NCBI GenBank assembly: GCA_023144005.1
Contig: JAGLGN010000001.1
Location: forward strand, 1-64,000
Length of the DNA: 64,000 nucleotides
Reading direction: 5' to 3'
DNA from: a bacterium
GTDB taxonomy: Bacteria > AUK180
Below are positions 44,501-54,097 of this stretch, in pieces. A program made the translations under genes and the position numbers. The first letter of the stretch is position 1; each line of letters begins with the position of its first letter. Under the pieces are notes generated by a model. It did no database searches and was not told the DNA's origin. It saw only the letters and a program-made list of their open reading frames with translations.

Positions 44501-44566
44501 ATTGATCAGCAAAGCGCTCATCAGCACAAGCAAGAAACAAAGTGAAAATCTCAACATTTTATTCAT
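41507..44566 (-). CDS. Membrane protein with extracytoplasmic beta-propeller and cytoplasmic TPRs
   Basis: The 1019-aa protein has a signal sequence. A PQQ/FG-GAP-like propeller follows (about 30-460; repeats such as DINKDGIEEVIFATHKGIV and DFDADGIVDIAV with calcium-type DxDxDG loops), then a helical TPR region (about 480-670). A single membrane helix near 685 (NMYLIIAASGGLVGVIVFL) is followed by basic residues, an acidic Pro/Glu-rich linker of ~150 residues, and C-terminal TPRs (about 870-1015). The layout suggests an envelope sensor or scaffold linking periplasm and cytoplasm. AGGAG precedes the ATG. Not a family I can name. Confidence 0.75.
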   Translation of the reverse strand: MNKMLRFSLCFLLVLMSALLINAASYKFPVNSKQGLIPSVGDMDYDSISEFALISDEGELIVLNAETMKSFYAALSSNWAPNGEVYVNEKNDIFYAVKIPFNEKTHIPPFIFDVNKDGTEDIILAFSQSGKLVVFDYSKLNKDVIEKKEDIKVNDYIIWTNTLSDDEITGPMSLFQKRNKYYIAFGTRNENLVLVDLHTGNFEKKIDLHEFSMVDDRRPVKDSPLVHDINRDYVKDIIIGTDSGSVTALNGANFKHLWTYSKKNSPILFSPTVLRSSSKIILIIPFKEYRVVGVDASNGKELWYFNTEDPILGAVSVDDINKDGIEEVIFATHKGIVTCLNGETGKKLWSLTTSKVSSTPTIYDFNQDLYGDIVIANDNGIIEVYNSKTKALLQGYKFITKGTQQIKAQPFVGDFDADGIVDIAVNSTDGNFYMFTDPNKIESKIGELFCFNEKGDPFRTGSVVESNKNNAKIMYSLNETRKTNFYKIATAFLQQNNINLAAVYFKKVLNIDPDYKDSAEQFSKIVENFLSISYDSFQKALENDEVKEAKKILLEIESTSSEYEKLSEMRSSLKKKIADYKESKALFEEGERDFAGGRIVVGYEKLEKAFELNSTNKAIETAMKNYSYSMDLYREMDDAVKAKKWGVAKEAWNKLHAKNPNFPGLTGMKGNIFINANMYLIIAASGGLVGVIVFLVFFFKRQKKKKEELMKQQIIEDKDEFSSENIHFQEDVDEEFAESDTALSVDQMQDSGIGLDMGTPSPEAPAAEYEDPALADNNAENIELGGIDLGVEPSSETEVPVSPENENAGLDLPEDTDHSEQLRSEDTEDEYDAGYHEPADGAWGIDSSVSDTDDEPDMAGENREVRMTMAVQFYEEERYDEALEEFSHILSAESPFRYKAMAYAGFCHYSLGNTDESMKVIKGIPYQSEEIPVDERSEILQILGEGFVKIGLMKPALQSYKKLIDLTDGLEKKIILYKLGDLELEVGNKDQAIKHFKELFLMDPNYKDVGDKLDELGFS

Positions 44567-44577
44567 CGAAAAAACTC

Positions 44578-44997
44578 CTATATTTTTTCTAAATAAGACG
44601 GCAGAATTCCTTTGCCTTCAAAGAAGCCTCCGCCAAAGGTGCCGTCGTATATATACTTCGTTCCGCAAAGAGAACTGATCTTCGGAAGTATGATCTCATA
44701 AACATCCATCGAATCCATTAGTTTTCTGATCTTCTCCAAGCCCTCGATGACCGGTATCGTCATATCCATTCCATTTTCAAGAAGGAACAAAGCTTTGCCT
44801 GCAAGAAGGTCTGCGCCGGTTCCACCAAAGAGTTCGCCGGCCTGGAAATACAGTTCTTGCGTATCATATCCGTATTCTTTAAGACAGATGGGAATAAGAA
44901 GATGTCTGGTATAGTCCTTTTTCAGCTCCTCACTCACTCTGCAATAGGGACAGGAATGAGGGAGATTAGAAACCAGACACTTTGCGACAAGTTTCAT
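44578..44997 (-). CDS. Unknown 139-aa protein with CPYC motif
   Basis: I do not recognise this protein. It carries SCPYC near residue 15, a glutaredoxin-like Cys pair, but the rest (ELFGGTGADLLAGKALFLLE, KYIYDGTFGGGFFEGKG) does not look like a thioredoxin fold. No signal peptide is visible. Its ATG overlaps the stop of the PpiC lipoprotein gene (ATGA), so the two are translationally coupled, and the propeller/TPR gene follows 11 bp later. Confidence 0.6.
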   Translation of the reverse strand: MKLVAKCLVSNLPHSCPYCRVSEELKKDYTRHLLIPICLKEYGYDTQELYFQAGELFGGTGADLLAGKALFLLENGMDMTIPVIEGLEKIRKLMDSMDVYEIILPKISSLCGTKYIYDGTFGGGFFEGKGILPSYLEKI

Positions 44998-45923
44998 TTG
45001 TAAATATACTCCTCATTGATGAATATATCTCTTTTCTTGATCAGATCGGCTATTAATCTCTCATACTCATCATCTATCTTCGTCTTTAATATTTCTTTCC
45101 TGATATCTTCCCTGGCCTCTTCGAGGGGAATGAATTTCGAACTGACCTTTTTTTTCACCCAGAAGATGTGAAAGCCGAAGGAGGTCTGTATCGGTTTTGA
45201 GATCCTGTTCACTCTCTGTTTAAAGATCAGATTTTCCAACTCAGGCGGAAGGTCACCACGCTCGACCCAGCCTAAGCTTCCATACTTCGCCCGATAAACA
45301 TCCGTATTGTATATCGCGGCAAATTCGTCAAACTTGTTCTTATCTTTATTAATCTCAGCATAGACCTTCCTGGCATCTTCCTTCTCCTTCAGAAGGATTT
45401 GAGAGACAAGAACGGATTCCTTGGAAAAGAAACTATCCTGATGAGACATATAATATTTCTCTGTCTCTTCATCAGTTACATTGAGGTCTATCTTCTCTTT
45501 CAATTTGCGATTTATCACACAGATCTTTGAGATCCGGTCAATGACATCCGGATCGATATCCCGATTATCTTCACTGCCCAGAACTGAAAGTACAGTATCA
45601 AGCTCTTCCTTCTCCTCACCCACCATGGTTTCAGATACCAGAATATCCACTATCATATTCAGCAGAAGTTTCCGCTTGACATTCGGAGGTAAGGTCAGTA
45701 TGTCTTTGTCGGAATAGTACTCAATAAATCGGTCCTCGGTGATCTCTTTATCATCCACACGGGCAATAACGATATTGCTTGTATTTTCGGATCGGCCAGA
45801 ACATCCATTGAGAATAAAACTTGATAATATGAAGAGTAATGAAAACAGAAAGGTTCTGAAAAATAAGGCCGGGATCGAATAATCTCGAATAAACCCTTTG
45901 TTCTTCAAACAAAAAAATAGCAT
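44994..45923 (-). CDS. PpiC/PrsA-type peptidyl-prolyl isomerase lipoprotein
   Basis: The 309-aa protein has a lipoprotein signal with lipobox ILNGC, a SurA/PrsA-like N-terminal chaperone region (VIARVDDKEITEDRFIEYY), and a parvulin domain with VSQILLKEKEDARKVYAEI, YGSLGWVERGDLPPELE and SFGFHIFWV. It should assist folding of exported proteins at the membrane. The signal region is longer than usual (about 40 residues before the cysteine), so the real start could be later at a non-ATG codon. It is the first gene of the operon running to lnt. Confidence 0.88.
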   Translation of the reverse strand: MLFFCLKNKGFIRDYSIPALFFRTFLFSLLFILSSFILNGCSGRSENTSNIVIARVDDKEITEDRFIEYYSDKDILTLPPNVKRKLLLNMIVDILVSETMVGEEKEELDTVLSVLGSEDNRDIDPDVIDRISKICVINRKLKEKIDLNVTDEETEKYYMSHQDSFFSKESVLVSQILLKEKEDARKVYAEINKDKNKFDEFAAIYNTDVYRAKYGSLGWVERGDLPPELENLIFKQRVNRISKPIQTSFGFHIFWVKKKVSSKFIPLEEAREDIRKEILKTKIDDEYERLIADLIKKRDIFINEEYIYK

Positions 45924-45934
45924 TTTCCCTCTTT

Positions 45935-45963
45935 TGTATACATAAGTAGATAATTATATTCAA
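45935..45963 (-). promoter_or_regulatory. Promoter of the ppiC operon
   Basis: Minus-strand TTGAAT (45958-45963) begins right after the mfd stop, and TATACA (45935-45940) is 17 bp away. The ATG is 11 bp beyond, giving a very short leader. Confidence 0.6.
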
Positions 45964-48900
45964 TTATGCTAAATTTTTCAATATATTTCTCAAGGTTTTT
46001 AGGATATTTCCAGGAGGAAGACTGACTTTGACCTGGTCTTTTCCTCTCTTCACATCTATCTTGAACATAGATTTAACACTGTGAAAGACCTTCTCAACCG
46101 TGGCGGAAGACGATATGGTCAATACATTATTCTTGTATGAAACAGCTGAGATCTGATTCTCAAGCGCCTTGATCTTGATCCACTGATATTCAAAGAGTTC
46201 ATTGACCTTCTCCGGTATGTTATTGTAAACCTCATACAGGCCTCGGCGAATGCTCTCCAATTTATCTTCCGAGCGGCAATTTACGATCTCAAGATAAAGG
46301 CGCTGCCGTTCTATGTGCAGAGGGATAAATTCCTTTGGGATATAAGGCAGTACTCCGATATCAAGTTCGGTATCCATGAGGACTTCGCCTCTTTTCAATT
46401 TCTCTATCAGGCGGTTCAGTATCTTCAGATACATCCCCAAGCCGATATTTGCGACATTCCCGGACTGCTGAGCTCCAAAAATATTCCCGATACCTCTTAT
46501 TTCAAGGTCCTTCATCGCAAGGCGGGAGCCGGAACCAAGATCCTGATATTCTCTAATGGCAGAGAGGCGCTTGACCGCATCCGGGGTCATACGCTCCAGA
46601 GAATCAACGAAGATATACGCATATGCCTGACGATGGGACCTGCCCACTCGGCCGCGCAATTGATAGAGTTGAGACAGGCCGAAATTTTCACCGTTATTGA
46701 TAATGATAGTGTTCACATTCGGCAGGTCTATCCCTATCTCAATAATGGTAGTGGACAGAAGAAGATCATAAAGGCCTCTTTGGAAGCTCTTCATTTTTTC
46801 CTCTATCTGGCCCGTAGACATCCTGCCGTGAAGGGTCAATATGCTTATAGAAGGTATGATCTCCTTGATCAGGGCCTTCATTCTTTCAAGTTCTTTTATA
46901 TTATTGTGTACAAAAAAGATCTGTCCGCCCCGCTTGACCTCTTCAAGGATGGCGCTTTTCAGTACATCTCTATCAAATAGTGAGATGATGGTCTTCACGG
47001 CACGCCGTCCCGGAGGAGCTGTCTCTATTACCGAAAGAGGGCGGATGCGCGAAAGTGACATGTAAAGAGTTCTTGGAATAGGCGTAGCGCTCATGGTCAA
47101 GGCATCGATATCCTTCTTCAGGATCTTGATATTCTCCTTTGCCTTGACTCCAAAACGCTGCTCTTCATCAATTATCAGAAGCCCGAGGTCCTTGAACTTA
47201 ACATCCTTCGACAGAAGTCTGTGAGTTCCGATGAGTATATCCACGCCCCCACGGGCGAGGTTTTTGACGACCTGCTTCGCTTCCGCAGTTGTCAACATCC
47301 TGGAGAGCATCGCGACAGAGATCCCATACCTCTCAAATCTATTACGGAAAGTTATCAAATGCTGTTCGCAAAGTACCGTGGTCGGAGCAAGCACAGCGAC
47401 CTGTTTCCCGTCGAACACCGCCTTGAAAGCGGCTCTCATAGCAACTTCCGTTTTGCCGAAGCCGACATCACCTACGAGGAGCCTATCCATGGGTTTCGCG
47501 GATTCCATATCCTTGGAGATCTCCTCTACTACTTTCTTCTGGTCTTCGGTATCCTCATATGCGAATGAATCGTAAAAATCCCGGTGCATATCCGAATCTC
47601 CCGAAAAAGAGAACCCTTGTGTGACCTCTCTTTCGGCATATAGCTTGGCAATGGACAGCAGCATCCTTTCCAATCCCTGCACCGCGCGGGCTTTCTTCTT
47701 ATCCCAGGCACCGGAGCGAAGCGAATCCAACACGGGATGATAACCCCCGCCGGAAATATATTTATGCACCTTTGACAATTTGTCGATGGGAAGATAAAGC
47801 GTTTCCCGGTTTTTATACTCGATCACGAAAAAGTCGCCCCAATGTGATGCGATCCGCCGATTCTCTATACCCCTGAACCTGCCAATGCCATAGTCCTCAT
47901 GCACTATATAGTCGCCTGCGTTGATATTCTTTAATTCCTTATCCACTTGAGCCGTAGGGCCTCTTTGTACGGATGAGGACTCTCTTCTGCTCGAGAGCAG
48001 GTCCTTCTCAGAAACAAAGACCATGTTCTCTCTAGAGTAAACAAAGCCCGAAGGAACATCACCCTTGAAAAAATATATCTTCGGATTGGTTTTAATATTG
48101 AAGAGGACCTTGGAAACGATCTCTTTCAAAGGCCCTACACGATTAGGGTTCCTCACAAAAAACAAAATAACTTGTTCATCTGAAAGCCATTTCTCAAATG
48201 TACGGGCGAAGAGTTGTGTGTTATTTGCGAAATTTATCAAACCGTAGGTAAGAAATTCCGTATTGTAGTCCAGGCTGCTTATCATTGAGAAGGTCTTCAA
48301 TATGGTTCGCTTGGATGTGATCGATTCGAATCTCTCTATGGGTTCGTCTATCTTTCTTAGAAGTTTCTCCCCCATGAGAAAAGATAATCTTTCACGCGTT
48401 TTCTCAACATTGTCCAGAACGGCAATATCATTTCTATTGAATCTCTGCTGAAGGTCCTCCTTCTTTTGGCACTCTATTTCTTCGGGAACCATGGTAAAAT
48501 CAGATATCTCGCTTCCTTTTTCATGGGTTTCCGGATTGAAGCAATAGATGGCTTCGATCCGGTCATCAAGAAATTCTATCCTAAGGGGTTCATCGGACCC
48601 GTACGGAAAAATATCTACGGTGTCTCCCCGTATGCTGAACTCTCCCATCTCCCAAACGATCGATTTCTTAGTAAAACCGCTCTTTTTCAGATGTTCATAA
48701 AGCTGCTCTAATTGCAGCTGAGAACCTGTGGAAAGATGGAGTACGCTATTGAGGATTTTCCGCTTTGAAGGTATCTTGCGGAATACGAACTCAAAGGGCA
48801 GTATTATAAAACGCGGTTCGGCGGAGGAATAGAATTTGAAAAGCGACTCGACGCTTATTTGCCCCTGATCATCACCTGAGAGAAGAAGTATCTTGTCGTC

Positions 48901-49125
48901 ATCAAATATCGAAGTGAGCATCTGATGATGCTTCTGTGCAACATAGGGCGAGAAGGAAAAGTAATATGTGTTGAAGCCGAATCTCTTGAAAGACAGATAT
49001 GAGAAAAGCAGATTCAGTAAAGAAGAGTTGGATGAGACCCTTTGCGCAATATTGCCTTTTCTGTTATATAGGGCGGCAAAGTCCTTGAAAGACCTTGTTG
49101 AAGTAAGTATTTTTTCAATGGTCAT
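45964..49125 (-). CDS. mfd: Transcription-repair coupling factor Mfd
   Basis: Mfd releases stalled RNA polymerase and recruits UvrA. The 1053-aa protein has the UvrB-like N-terminal region, the RNA-polymerase-interacting CarD-like domain ([17 protein letters not shown] near residue 415), then the RecG-like translocase. Walker A is [11 protein letters not shown] near 546, DEEQ near 651, and the downstream motifs include [20 protein letters not shown] and [11 protein letters not shown]-terminal TRCF domain completes it. It is slightly shorter than E. coli Mfd (1148 aa). It overlaps the RecJ-like gene by ATGA and ends the M42/PNP/RecJ operon. Confidence 0.97.
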   Translation of the reverse strand: MTIEKILTSTRSFKDFAALYNRKGNIAQRVSSNSSLLNLLFSYLSFKRFGFNTYYFSFSPYVAQKHHQMLTSIFDDDKILLLSGDDQGQISVESLFKFYSSAEPRFIILPFEFVFRKIPSKRKILNSVLHLSTGSQLQLEQLYEHLKKSGFTKKSIVWEMGEFSIRGDTVDIFPYGSDEPLRIEFLDDRIEAIYCFNPETHEKGSEISDFTMVPEEIECQKKEDLQQRFNRNDIAVLDNVEKTRERLSFLMGEKLLRKIDEPIERFESITSKRTILKTFSMISSLDYNTEFLTYGLINFANNTQLFARTFEKWLSDEQVILFFVRNPNRVGPLKEIVSKVLFNIKTNPKIYFFKGDVPSGFVYSRENMVFVSEKDLLSSRRESSSVQRGPTAQVDKELKNINAGDYIVHEDYGIGRFRGIENRRIASHWGDFFVIEYKNRETLYLPIDKLSKVHKYISGGGYHPVLDSLRSGAWDKKKARAVQGLERMLLSIAKLYAEREVTQGFSFSGDSDMHRDFYDSFAYEDTEDQKKVVEEISKDMESAKPMDRLLVGDVGFGKTEVAMRAAFKAVFDGKQVAVLAPTTVLCEQHLITFRNRFERYGISVAMLSRMLTTAEAKQVVKNLARGGVDILIGTHRLLSKDVKFKDLGLLIIDEEQRFGVKAKENIKILKKDIDALTMSATPIPRTLYMSLSRIRPLSVIETAPPGRRAVKTIISLFDRDVLKSAILEEVKRGGQIFFVHNNIKELERMKALIKEIIPSISILTLHGRMSTGQIEEKMKSFQRGLYDLLLSTTIIEIGIDLPNVNTIIINNGENFGLSQLYQLRGRVGRSHRQAYAYIFVDSLERMTPDAVKRLSAIREYQDLGSGSRLAMKDLEIRGIGNIFGAQQSGNVANIGLGMYLKILNRLIEKLKRGEVLMDTELDIGVLPYIPKEFIPLHIERQRLYLEIVNCRSEDKLESIRRGLYEVYNNIPEKVNELFEYQWIKIKALENQISAVSYKNNVLTISSSATVEKVFHSVKSMFKIDVKRGKDQVKVSLPPGNILKTLRNILKNLA

Positions 49126-51257
49126 TCCCTGGGTTCTATATCCTTCACATAGATAAGCGGCTGATCTTCGTATTTCTTGAGCATCGGTGTATAGAGAATG
49201 CTGTAAACCTTTCCCCTCTCAAGCCTCGGGCCGAAACTTCCATTATAAAGAGATATTCCGAAGTACTTCTGCGAATTTTTTCCGAACTCCATAAAAAGGG
49301 ATTTCCCGTCCTTTCCATATCTTCTGAAGTCCTCTAAAATAATATTGCGTTCAAGATAGGTAGGCGGCGGCATTTGTTTGCCGAAAGGGCCGCACATCTT
49401 AACGATATGCAAATGGTCCTTAGATACCTTTTCTACGGGCAAAAAATCATCATAAAAGAGCGATTCCGCCTCAAATTGTTTTTCAAATCCATTGAACCAC
49501 TCTTCAAATCTCTCTATAAATGAAGGTATCTTCACGTTTTCTATGGTGAACCCGACAGCTTTCCCGTGGCCTCCGAAGGTTAAAAAAAGCTCCGGATTCT
49601 CTTCAAAGAATTTCAGAATATTTCCGTTCAAGAAACGCGAAGAACCGTAAAGCGGTGTATCCTGAATAAGGATGACCGTCGGGGCATCCAGATTCTTGGC
49701 CAATTGTGCCGCGATAGCCCCTTTTCTCGATTCGAATTTCTTGTCTACCAGCATAACACGCACATTACCGTTCGGATTCAATTCCCTGCCGATCTCCAAT
49801 GCTTTTTTAGGCGTGGCTTCGGTAAAGGCTTTTCTCTTGAAAATATTCAATCGTTTGGAACGGAAGAAGCCGTCGATCTCCTCCATCTCTCCGGAGCGAT
49901 GCTTTGAATTCAATACAGGGATCAATTTATCATATACATAAAATGAATTGATGAGATAGGCCGAGTACTTGGTGTCTCTCAGTATCTTTGAAAAATCGAT
50001 ATAATTGTCTATCTTCTTCATGAAAAGATAATTGATGCCATCTATCATCATTCTATCGGAACATACGGTTATATAATAGATCAGAAGGGCCTCGTCCCTG
50101 GAAAAGGTCCTTAAATTATTTTCCTTTTTTAATATTTCCAGGAAAAGGCGGTATAAAGCCTTCGTATCATTTTTCGCACGATGAAAAGGGCCTCGGTAAA
50201 GATTCATGCTTTTGACGATATTGCCCAGAGAATATGAGCTCAGCCCCTTAAAAAATTTCCTTGACAAATTTACCGTGTCAATAAACTCATTTGTCAATAC
50301 CGGAAGTCCGAAACGCTTAAAATGATTATTCAGAAAAGAAATATCGAAGTTAACATTATGCGCAACGACCGGATGATCGGCGATAAAACCGTGAAGAACA
50401 GGGAAGAGCGCCCTGGGGGCCTTTCCTTTATTCTTCAACAGACGATTATCTATTCTTGTAAGGGCAACTATTTCCTTACTTAATTGTTTATCTGTGTGAA
50501 CAAGGGAATTAAAACGGGAAACGACCTCGCCGCCGGTAACCTTCAACGCAGAGATCTCGATGATGTGATCGGTAGCCGGATCCATTCCGGTGGTCTCAAC
50601 ATCGAGAAGTATATAGGTTTTCTGGAAAACGGGATTGGCCGTCCTTTCCAGATGCCGCTTCAATAAATATACCATGCCGGCCGCAGAGGGATAGCCGCCG
50701 GTGTGGAAGTTTGGATTATAATAAATCACTCCGGGTACTTCATAATAATCCTGAAGGTGATGATCAATGACCAGAGTGGATATGCCTTCCTTTATAAGGG
50801 CTTCCAGGCCTTCCGATGAGTTCTGGCCCATATCAAGAAGTATGACCGCCTCATAGCCGTCAGATATGATCTTCTCCGCATCATCCTTTGTGAAAAGAGG
50901 GATCGGGCCCCAGAATTCCTTGTAAAATACATTTTGAGAATTTGAGAGTTCCGAGTTGATCAGGGCCATCAGCTTCATAGCGCCATAGCCGTCCAGATCG
51001 CGGTCATATATCACTGCGACCTTACTGTCATCCCCCAGCACCTCTTTCACGAATTCACCCGCCTGAACAACATGTGATACTGCTTCATATTCAAGATACA
51101 GGGGAAAATCCTTATCCCAGAAAGGAAGAATATTCTCCTTTTTCCGGCGCATATAAAAGGATACCACATCGCGCTCTATGGCATTCTTGAAGGAGAAATC
51201 CTCGACTTTCTTCTGATTAAGGGGGTATTTTTTCCACTTGATATCGTCAAAGAACAT
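49122..51257 (-). CDS. RecJ-like DHH exonuclease with inserted DEDDh exonuclease domain
   Basis: The 711-aa protein begins as a RecJ-type DHH phosphoesterase: YDRDLDGYGAM near residue 83, LLDMGQNS and VIDHH near 162. After GGYPSAAGMVYLLKRHL the RecJ fold is interrupted by a complete DnaQ-like DEDDh exonuclease (about 213-375) with LLDVETTGMD, HNVNFDISFL and FHRAKNDTKAL. RecJ-like sequence then resumes (LLIYYITVCSDRMMI) and ends with a DHHA1 domain carrying FGGHGKAVGF near 563. All metal-binding motifs of both nucleases appear intact, although the first RecJ motif reads DRDLDG rather than DYDADG. It lies directly upstream of mfd, suggesting DNA repair. Confidence 0.85.
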   Translation of the reverse strand: MFFDDIKWKKYPLNQKKVEDFSFKNAIERDVVSFYMRRKKENILPFWDKDFPLYLEYEAVSHVVQAGEFVKEVLGDDSKVAVIYDRDLDGYGAMKLMALINSELSNSQNVFYKEFWGPIPLFTKDDAEKIISDGYEAVILLDMGQNSSEGLEALIKEGISTLVIDHHLQDYYEVPGVIYYNPNFHTGGYPSAAGMVYLLKRHLERTANPVFQKTYILLDVETTGMDPATDHIIEISALKVTGGEVVSRFNSLVHTDKQLSKEIVALTRIDNRLLKNKGKAPRALFPVLHGFIADHPVVAHNVNFDISFLNNHFKRFGLPVLTNEFIDTVNLSRKFFKGLSSYSLGNIVKSMNLYRGPFHRAKNDTKALYRLFLEILKKENNLRTFSRDEALLIYYITVCSDRMMIDGINYLFMKKIDNYIDFSKILRDTKYSAYLINSFYVYDKLIPVLNSKHRSGEMEEIDGFFRSKRLNIFKRKAFTEATPKKALEIGRELNPNGNVRVMLVDKKFESRKGAIAAQLAKNLDAPTVILIQDTPLYGSSRFLNGNILKFFEENPELFLTFGGHGKAVGFTIENVKIPSFIERFEEWFNGFEKQFEAESLFYDDFLPVEKVSKDHLHIVKMCGPFGKQMPPPTYLERNIILEDFRRYGKDGKSLFMEFGKNSQKYFGISLYNGSFGPRLERGKVYSILYTPMLKKYEDQPLIYVKDIEPRE

Positions 51258-52053
51258 CTATGAATCCTTTAATAAATCCCCGGAATTTGTTTTCCGCCTT
51301 TTTACCGATCTGTATCACTTCTTCATGTGAAAGCTCTGTTTGCGACAGCCCCGTACCCAGATTAGTGCAAAGAGACAGTCCCAGAATGTCCATATCCAAT
51401 TGCCGCGCCATGATGATCTCCGGGACCGTAGACATTCCTACAAGATCGGCGCCGAGAAGAGACACCATTCTCACTTCCGAAGTAGTTTCATAAGTCGGCC
51501 CTGTAAGAAAACAATATGTCCCCTCTTTGAGGTCAATATCAAGATCACGCAATATGTTCTTTGCTTTTTCACGCATATCCGCATTGAAGGGAGCTGACAT
51601 ATCAATAAATCTCGGGCCGGTATCCGGGGGATGTCCGATCAGAGGATTATCCTGCACCAGATTGATATAATCCTTCAGGAGAACGAGATCGCCGGGAAGT
51701 ATTTCCTTATTGACCGAGCCGGCAGCATTGGTAAAGATCACTTTCGATATCTTCAAATGGTGCATAAGTCTTACGGGAAACGCGACTTCCCACATGGAAT
51801 ACCCTTCATAATAATGGATACGGCCTTTGAAAAATGCGATATTTTTTCCCTTATATCTCTGAATAGAGAATACACCTCCATGGCCTTCCACCGTGGGGTG
51901 CGGGAAACCCGGAATATCTGTGAATTTGACGGAGAACAGCTCCTCAAATTCTGAATCGGCGATATTGATACCGGAGCCCTGAACAATAGCAAGATCAATT
52001 TTCTCTGAAAATGAGTTCCTTATAAAGTCGGCTGCAGTGGCGGATTGCTTCAC
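51247..52053 (-). CDS. punA: Purine nucleoside phosphorylase
   Basis: PNP splits purine nucleosides with phosphate for salvage. The 268-aa protein shows the trimeric PNP family motifs: VQGSGI near the N-terminus, FFKGRIHYYEGYSM, TNAAGSVN, GPTYETTSEVRM and GADLVGMSTVPE. GSGI replaces the usual GSGL. The start is GTG overlapping the stop of the preceding M42 gene. It shares an operon with three peptidases and two DNA repair genes. Confidence 0.92.
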   Translation of the reverse strand: MKQSATAADFIRNSFSEKIDLAIVQGSGINIADSEFEELFSVKFTDIPGFPHPTVEGHGGVFSIQRYKGKNIAFFKGRIHYYEGYSMWEVAFPVRLMHHLKISKVIFTNAAGSVNKEILPGDLVLLKDYINLVQDNPLIGHPPDTGPRFIDMSAPFNADMREKAKNILRDLDIDLKEGTYCFLTGPTYETTSEVRMVSLLGADLVGMSTVPEIIMARQLDMDILGLSLCTNLGTGLSQTELSHEEVIQIGKKAENKFRGFIKGFIDVL

Positions 52054-53066
52054 AGGGCACCCCCTATTTTACCTTTGACCGCCGCGACAAGGAGTTTGAT
52101 GGTATTTTCAACATCCGTTGAAGATATCATCTCGGATGGAGTATGAATATATCTTGTGGGGATAGATATTCCTATAGAGGGAATGCCTTTTTTCACCAAT
52201 GACATGGTGCCGGCATCCGTTCCTCCGCAAGGAAGGACTTCGAGCTGATGCGGTATCTTATTTTTCTTCGCGATAGAAATGAAATGCTCCTTCAATTTCG
52301 GATGGGAGATCAGTGAAGCATCCATTATTTTGATGGCAGGGCCTGAATCCAGCCGCATATTAAGATACATATTTTCTCTGGTATCATCCGAATCGGTCAC
52401 ATCCACAGCGATAGCAATATGAGGGGCGATGCCGAAAGCGCTTGTAGCGGCGCCGAGGCCGGAAAATTCCTCTTGAACGGTGAATACAAAATTCACGGTA
52501 TCCTTCAGATCTGCCGATGCAAGTTCTTTGATCACTTTAAGCAGAACATATACACCGATTCGGTCATCCAATGCCTTTGAAATGATCCTGCCGTTGGCGG
52601 CCTTTACCAGATCACGGGCAAAAACCCCAAAGGTGCCGATGGGGAGAAGCTTTTCCGCTTCCTTCCTATTCTTTGCTCCGATATCGATGAAGAATTTGTG
52701 CATTTCGATCTCCGGTTTGGGATATGTCTTCTCTGATGAGATCACCCCCCAGGTTCCGTTTTCAAATTGCACACGATTCCCAAAAAGGCCTTCTTTATAA
52801 ACAAAACCGACCGGAGAGGCCTTGATAAAGCCGTCCTTATCTATATATGTGGAGATCAATCCTATTTCATCCAGATGAGCAGCCAGAAGGATCTTCTTCC
52901 CCGAATTACCCAGGGTAACACGAGTGGAACCATGTACATCCCTTTTTGTTTTTAATTTCATTTTCTTTAATTCTTCTGAAACAAGATCGGCCACGGCAAA
53001 TTCACGGCCTGACGGGCCGAAAGCGCTCGTAAGCTTTTCCAGTAATTTAATATCCAAAGCCATCAC
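52050..53066 (-). CDS. M42 family metallopeptidase (1 of 3)
   Basis: The 338-aa protein is an M42 (FrvX/glutamyl aminopeptidase) enzyme. The first metal His and Asp are in AAHLDEIGL, the bridging Asp in DDRIGVYV, catalytic Glu in VQEEFSGLG, Asp in AVDVTDSDD, and the last His in RYIHTPSEM. M42 peptidases form dodecamers that finish degrading peptides in the cytoplasm. The start overlaps the stop of the next upstream M42 gene by 4 bp. The best-preserved metal-binding set of the three paralogues is here. Confidence 0.93.
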   Translation of the reverse strand: MMALDIKLLEKLTSAFGPSGREFAVADLVSEELKKMKLKTKRDVHGSTRVTLGNSGKKILLAAHLDEIGLISTYIDKDGFIKASPVGFVYKEGLFGNRVQFENGTWGVISSEKTYPKPEIEMHKFFIDIGAKNRKEAEKLLPIGTFGVFARDLVKAANGRIISKALDDRIGVYVLLKVIKELASADLKDTVNFVFTVQEEFSGLGAATSAFGIAPHIAIAVDVTDSDDTRENMYLNMRLDSGPAIKIMDASLISHPKLKEHFISIAKKNKIPHQLEVLPCGGTDAGTMSLVKKGIPSIGISIPTRYIHTPSEMISSTDVENTIKLLVAAVKGKIGGAL

Positions 53067-54097
53067 TTTCCTCCATAGAGTTTTTTGAGCTTCAGCTGAA
53101 GAAGAGAGATCCCCTCTTCAAGCAGTTTCAAGGTGTTTTCCACATCCTTAATAAGAATCATTCCCACGGGGGCGTGTATGTATCTCACCGGAACGGAAAC
53201 ACAGATAGAAGGGATACCCGTTCTGTGTCTGAGTAAATAGAAGGTTTCTGTCCCCCCTGTAGCGGTCATCTTATATTGGAACGGGATGCTATTCATTTTA
53301 GCAACCTCTTCAAGTAATTTTTTTAATCCCGAATTACCGATAGACATTCTGTCCATGGCGGTTATCGCGGGGCCGTTGCCGCATATGGTCGAAGGGGAAT
53401 TGTCAAGGCCTTCATCCGGAGAAGAGTGCGAGGTGGTGCCTTCAACGGCAAATGCGAAGTCGCCCTTGATCATATGAAGAGCGGATTGTATTCCGCGGAG
53501 ACCAACCTCTTCCTGAACGGTAAATACACCTGTTATATCGATATCCCAATCCTTCTTCAGTATCTCTGAAATAATAAAGCACCCGATGCGGTCGTCCCAG
53601 GCCTTTCCTCTGATCCACCCGTTATCTGTTTTCTCGGGTACGGTGTAGAATGTGGCATAATCACCCAAGCTCACGAGCTTCGCCGCGCTTTGCTTGTCTT
53701 CGCATCCGATGAAGATCCTGAGGTCCTTGACCTTAAGGACATCCTTTCCGCGTTTGAGGTGTACCGGCGGAGACATAATAACGCCACGAAGCCGGTTTTC
53801 TCCGATCTGTACTGCCTTCGAAGGGAGAAGGCGAGAGTCTATGCCGCCGACTGTCCTGAAGGATAATGTCCCGTCCTTATTTATCTTGGATATGAGGAAA
53901 CCGACCTCATCCATGTGAGCGGAGAGGATGATACCGGACCCCTTGATCTTTCCACGCTTAATACCGATAAGGGAGCCAAGCGATGATTGTTTGAATTCAA
54001 CTCCGTGCGGCTCCAGTTCGTCTCTTAAAAGGTCCGATACGGACTCTTCATTCCCCGAAGGGCCAAAGGTAGCGGAGAGCTCCATCGCGAATTTCAT
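53063..54097 (-). CDS. M42 family metallopeptidase (2 of 3)
   Basis: The 344-aa protein has M42 motifs SAHMDEVGF, WDDRIGCF, VQEEVGLRG and RYIHAPVGM. The strand that in copy 1 reads AVDVTDSDD reads AVEGTTSHS here, so the usual Asp ligand is replaced by Glu. It shares clear overall similarity with copies 1 and 3 but not near-identity, so the triplication is old. The ATG overlaps the copy 3 stop. Confidence 0.92.
   Translation of the reverse strand: MKFAMELSATFGPSGNEESVSDLLRDELEPHGVEFKQSSLGSLIGIKRGKIKGSGIILSAHMDEVGFLISKINKDGTLSFRTVGGIDSRLLPSKAVQIGENRLRGVIMSPPVHLKRGKDVLKVKDLRIFIGCEDKQSAAKLVSLGDYATFYTVPEKTDNGWIRGKAWDDRIGCFIISEILKKDWDIDITGVFTVQEEVGLRGIQSALHMIKGDFAFAVEGTTSHSSPDEGLDNSPSTICGNGPAITAMDRMSIGNSGLKKLLEEVAKMNSIPFQYKMTATGGTETFYLLRHRTGIPSICVSVPVRYIHAPVGMILIKDVENTLKLLEEGISLLQLKLKKLYGGK

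Noticed and set aside
46315-46980. 221-codon plus-strand frame opposite mfd
   Set aside because: Antisense shadow of a strong conserved gene, no ribosome-binding site or known motif.
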